A program made the position numbers and the translations under genes. Shown piece after piece: positions 60,346-64,000 of a stretch of DNA of 64,000 nt (position 1 is its first letter; each line of letters opens with the position of its first letter). The stretch comes from Candidatus Krumholzibacteriota bacterium (GTDB lineage Bacteria; Krumholzibacteriota; Krumholzibacteriia; LZORAL124-64-63), in NCBI GenBank assembly GCA_022711765.1, contig JAKLEB010000002.1, positions 486,368 to 550,367 of the forward strand, read 5' to 3'. The notes below the pieces were generated by a model. That model searched no databases, was not told the origin of the DNA, and worked only from the letters and a program-made list of their open reading frames with translations.

Positions 60346-62427
60346 GTGTCGCGCCAGGTGGCCCTCACCCAGGTACGGAACATCGGGATCATGGCTCATA
60401 TCGACGCGGGTAAGACCACGACGACGGAGCGGATCCTGTTCTATACCGGTCGCGTGCACCGCCCCGGCGAGGTCGACGACGGCGCCACCCAGATGGACTA
60501 CCTCGAGCAGGAGCGGGAGCGCGGCATCACGATCACGAGCGCCGCGACCACGATCTCCTGGCGGGACTGCCGGATCAACCTCATCGATACCCCGGGCCAC
60601 GTCGACTTCACGGTCGAGGTCGAGCGCAGCCTGCGGGTGCTGGACGGCGCGGTGGCCGTGTTCTGCGCCGTCGGTGGCGTCGAGCCCCAGAGCGAGACGG
60701 TCTGGAAGCAGGCCGACCGCTACGGGGTCCCGCGCATCGCCTTCATCAACAAGCTCGACCGGCTGGGCGCGGATTTCCCGCGCGCGGTCGGCATGATCGA
60801 GGAACGCCTGGGCGCCCGCCCGCTGCCGGTGTGCCTGCCCATCGGGTGCGAGGACACCTTCCGCGGGATCGTCGATCTCTTGAGCCGGAAGGCGCGGCTC
60901 TTCCACGAGGACGATCTCGGCACGACCTGGACGGAGACCGACATCCCGGCCGAGCTGAGCGAGGCGGCGGCGGCTGCCCGCGCCAAGCTGGTGGAGGCCG
61001 CGGCCGAGGTCGACGAGGAGGTCATGGAACTGTTCCTGGCCGACCAGGAGCCCTCGCCCGAGCTGCTCGTCCGGGCGCTGCGCCGCGGCACGATCGACCA
61101 GACGTTCGTCCCGGTCTTCTGCGGCTCGGCCCTCAAGAACAAGGGCGTGCAGCGGCTCCTCGACGGCATCGTCGACTTCCTGCCCTCGCCGGCCGATCGG
61201 CAGGCCGTGACCGGCCACGATCCCAAGAGCGGCGAGATCGGGCGCCGTGAGCCGAGCGACGAGGCTCCGTTCAGCGCCCTGGTCTTCAAGATCGTCGCCG
61301 ACCGGCACGCCGGCACCCTGGCCTTCGCCCGCGTCTACAGCGGCAGCGTCGAGGCCGGCAAGGTCGTGCTGAACGTGAACGCGAACAAGCGCGAGCGGAT
61401 CCAGCGGATCTTCCGCATGCACGCCGACAAGCGCGAGGAGCTCAAGGACACCTGCACCGGGGACATCGTCGCGCTGGTCGGCCCCAAGGAGCTGCGCACC
61501 GGCACCAGCCTGACCGACCTCGACGCGCCGCTGCTGCTGGAGGCGATGTCCTTCCCGGAGCCGGTGATCTACGTGGCCATCGAACCGCGCACGAAGGCCG
61601 ACGGCGACAAGCTCAAGGACGCCTTGGCGGCGCTCAGCATCGAGGATCCGACCTTCCAGGTGAAGGAGGACCCCGACAGCGGCCAGACCGTGATCTGGGG
61701 CATGGGCGAGCTGCACCTCGAGATCATCGCCGACCGCCTGCGGCGCGAGTTCAACGTGGCCTGCAACGTCGGCCGTCCGCAGGTCGCCTACCGCGAGACG
61801 ATCACGGCCGAGTGCGTCGCGGAGTTCGAGCGGCGCAAGGACCAGTCCGGGCACGGTAACTTCGCCAAGGTCGTCCTGGCCCTCGTCCCGGGCGCCTACG
61901 GCAGCGGGATCGTCTTCACCGCGGGTCCGCGCGGCGCGCTGCTGCCGCCGGCGTTCCTGGCCGCGGTCGAGAACGGCGTGCGCATGGCCTGCGACACCGG
62001 CGTGCTGGCCGGCTACTCGCTCGTCGACCTCGGGATCACGCTGCAGGACGCGGCGATGATCGACGGAGAGACCGCGGAACCCGATTTCGCCTACGCCGCG
62101 AGCGAGGCGCTGTGGAACGGCGCCCGCGACGCGAAGCCGGTCCTGCTCGAGCCGGTCATGGACGTGGAGGTCGTCGTTCCGGAGCAGCATCTGGGGGACG
62201 TCACCGGCCACCTCAGCAGCCGTCGGGGCAAGATCACGGGCATGGAGCAGGTCCGCAACGACCGCATCATCAAGGCGGTGGTGCCCCTGATCGAGATGTT
62301 CGGGTACGCCACGCAGTTGCGCTCCCTCACCCAGGGACGCGGAGTGTTCAGCATGCAGTTGGCACGCTACGAGCGCGTGCCGGAAAAGATCGCCGCCAAC
62401 CTGACGCGGCATTACGTCGGAGCGTAG
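60346..62427 (+). CDS. fusA: Elongation factor G
   Basis: 693 residues from GTG 60346. GTPase that drives ribosome translocation. G1 [12 protein letters not shown], switch [15 protein letters not shown]3 DTPGHVDF, G4 NKLD in [12 protein letters not shown], domain IV tip [16 protein letters not shown], and domain [12 protein letters not shown] are all present. The G4 region and much of the GTP domain look more like the mitochondrial EFG1/spd-type EF-G group than canonical EF-G1 (which has NKMDRxGA), an inference from sequence alone. GGGAG lies about 10 nt upstream (60333-60337). Confidence 0.95.
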   Translation: MSRQVALTQVRNIGIMAHIDAGKTTTTERILFYTGRVHRPGEVDDGATQMDYLEQERERGITITSAATTISWRDCRINLIDTPGHVDFTVEVERSLRVLDGAVAVFCAVGGVEPQSETVWKQADRYGVPRIAFINKLDRLGADFPRAVGMIEERLGARPLPVCLPIGCEDTFRGIVDLLSRKARLFHEDDLGTTWTETDIPAELSEAAAAARAKLVEAAAEVDEEVMELFLADQEPSPELLVRALRRGTIDQTFVPVFCGSALKNKGVQRLLDGIVDFLPSPADRQAVTGHDPKSGEIGRREPSDEAPFSALVFKIVADRHAGTLAFARVYSGSVEAGKVVLNVNANKRERIQRIFRMHADKREELKDTCTGDIVALVGPKELRTGTSLTDLDAPLLLEAMSFPEPVIYVAIEPRTKADGDKLKDALAALSIEDPTFQVKEDPDSGQTVIWGMGELHLEIIADRLRREFNVACNVGRPQVAYRETITAECVAEFERRKDQSGHGNFAKVVLALVPGAYGSGIVFTAGPRGALLPPAFLAAVENGVRMACDTGVLAGYSLVDLGITLQDAAMIDGETAEPDFAYAASEALWNGARDAKPVLLEPVMDVEVVVPEQHLGDVTGHLSSRRGKITGMEQVRNDRIIKAVVPLIEMFGYATQLRSLTQGRGVFSMQLARYERVPEKIAANLTRHYVGA

Positions 62428-62459
62428 CACACGCCCCTCTTTCAGGAGGTCGCCAGCTG

Positions 62460-63653
<1,194 letters not shown>

Positions 63654-63669
63654 CTGTCGGCAACCAGGA

Positions 63670-63688
63670 CCGGCGCCGCGAGCGCCGG
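63670..63688. other. 7-bp hairpin between tuf and rpsJ
   Basis: CCGGCGC (63670-63676) pairs with GCGCCGG (63682-63688) around CGCGA. No T-tract. It may be a weak attenuator between the str and S10 operons; the 115-bp gap has no clear promoter. Confidence 0.28.
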
Positions 63689-63768
63689 CCCGCCAACGCG
63701 CAAGGTGAGCAGGCGCCGCCGGCCCGATCGGCGGGCGAAGCTGGGGTAGCCTCGCGGAAGGAGCAGGA

Positions 63769-64000
63769 GTGGCTCGTCAGAAGGTACAGATCAAGCTGCG
63801 GGCTTACGAGCCGGCCGTCCTCGACAAGTCGGCCGAAGTCATCGTCTCGACGGTCCTGCGGACCGGCGCCCTGGTGCGTGGGCCGATTCCCCTGCCCACC
63901 AAGCGGTCGTTCTACACGGTGCTGCGCTCGCCGCACGTGGACAAGAAGTCCCGCGAGCAGTTCGAGATGCGGATCCACAAGCGGCTGATCGAGATCGAGA
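63769..64000 (+). CDS. rpsJ: Ribosomal protein S10, 3' end cut by window
   Basis: First 77 residues from GTG 63769, with AAGGAG 5 nt upstream. Reads [20 protein letters not shown], then [24 protein letters not shown] and [11 protein letters not shown], all conserved in S10. First gene of the S10 operon and also a NusG partner in antitermination. Confidence 0.96.
   Translation, partial: MARQKVQIKLRAYEPAVLDKSAEVIVSTVLRTGALVRGPIPLPTKRSFYTVLRSPHVDKKSREQFEMRIHKRLIEIE

Overview
The window is a contiguous, gene-dense, very GC-rich bacterial chromosome segment with no insertion sequence, integrase, CRISPR array or rRNA gene that I can see. Several traits suggest a Gram-negative, free-living member of the FCB-type candidate phyla (Eisenbacteria- or Krumholzibacteriota-like; this is inference, not a phylogeny): an OmpA-type outer-membrane protein with thrombospondin type 3 calcium repeats, a secreted protein ending in an FlgD/T9SS-like beta-sandwich that begins YPNPCNP, lipoprotein and Sec signal peptides, and SpoIIE-type signalling. 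GTG and TTG starts are common, and 4-bp ATGA/GTGA gene overlaps are frequent.

Layout. 1-10.3 kb is mixed cellular functions: a thioredoxin-fold protein at the left edge read through an in-frame UGA (probable selenocysteine), a DUF4254 protein, an outer-membrane barrel, a metallo-beta-lactamase-fold hydrolase overlapping a HAMP/SpoIIE phosphatase, an organophosphate antiporter-like MFS protein, a membrane-anchored spermidine-synthase-like protein, and a trypsin-like lipoprotein preceding a free-standing copy of its own prodomain. 10.4-18.1 kb holds a MATE exporter, a CapK/PaaK-type adenylating enzyme and a tyrS-led operon of glycan genes (glycosyltransferase, polysaccharide deacetylase, FemAB/GNAT). 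18.1-23.1 kb has the OmpA protein and a tight hemC-hemB-hemL operon closed by a terminator. 23.1-23.6 kb is an AT-richer island encoding a 48-residue peptide with a RiPP (lasso-like) leader behind a good promoter.

23.6-41.4 kb is a surface-polysaccharide locus: two more CapK-type enzymes, a Wzy/WaaL-like polymerase or ligase, a Wzx-like flippase, three glycosyltransferases, a hexapeptide acyltransferase, an asparagine-synthetase-like protein lacking its glutaminase cysteine, a sulfotransferase, a GNAT, a second polysaccharide deacetylase and two secreted proteins. 41.5-44.9 kb carries an Asp/Glu-racemase family gene, ddl and cysS.

44.9 kb to the right edge is the information-processing superoperon region: a strong promoter, tRNA-Thr, Tyr, Gly and Thr, tuf, rpmG, tRNA-Trp, secE, nusG, rplKAJL, rpoBC, then a second strong promoter and rpsL, rpsG, fusA, a second tuf and the start of rpsJ. 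The two tuf genes read as identical over about 1.18 kb and have codon usage unlike their neighbours. NusG has a long acidic N-terminal extension. The two strong promoters share the same -35/-10 spacing and a C-rich initiation region.

Main points to follow up: the UGA-containing thioredoxin with a hairpin at the right distance, the 48-residue RiPP-like peptide, the protease/free-prodomain pair, the acidic NusG extension, the shared tuf/str promoter design, and a run of stable hairpins at 7.12-7.23 kb.
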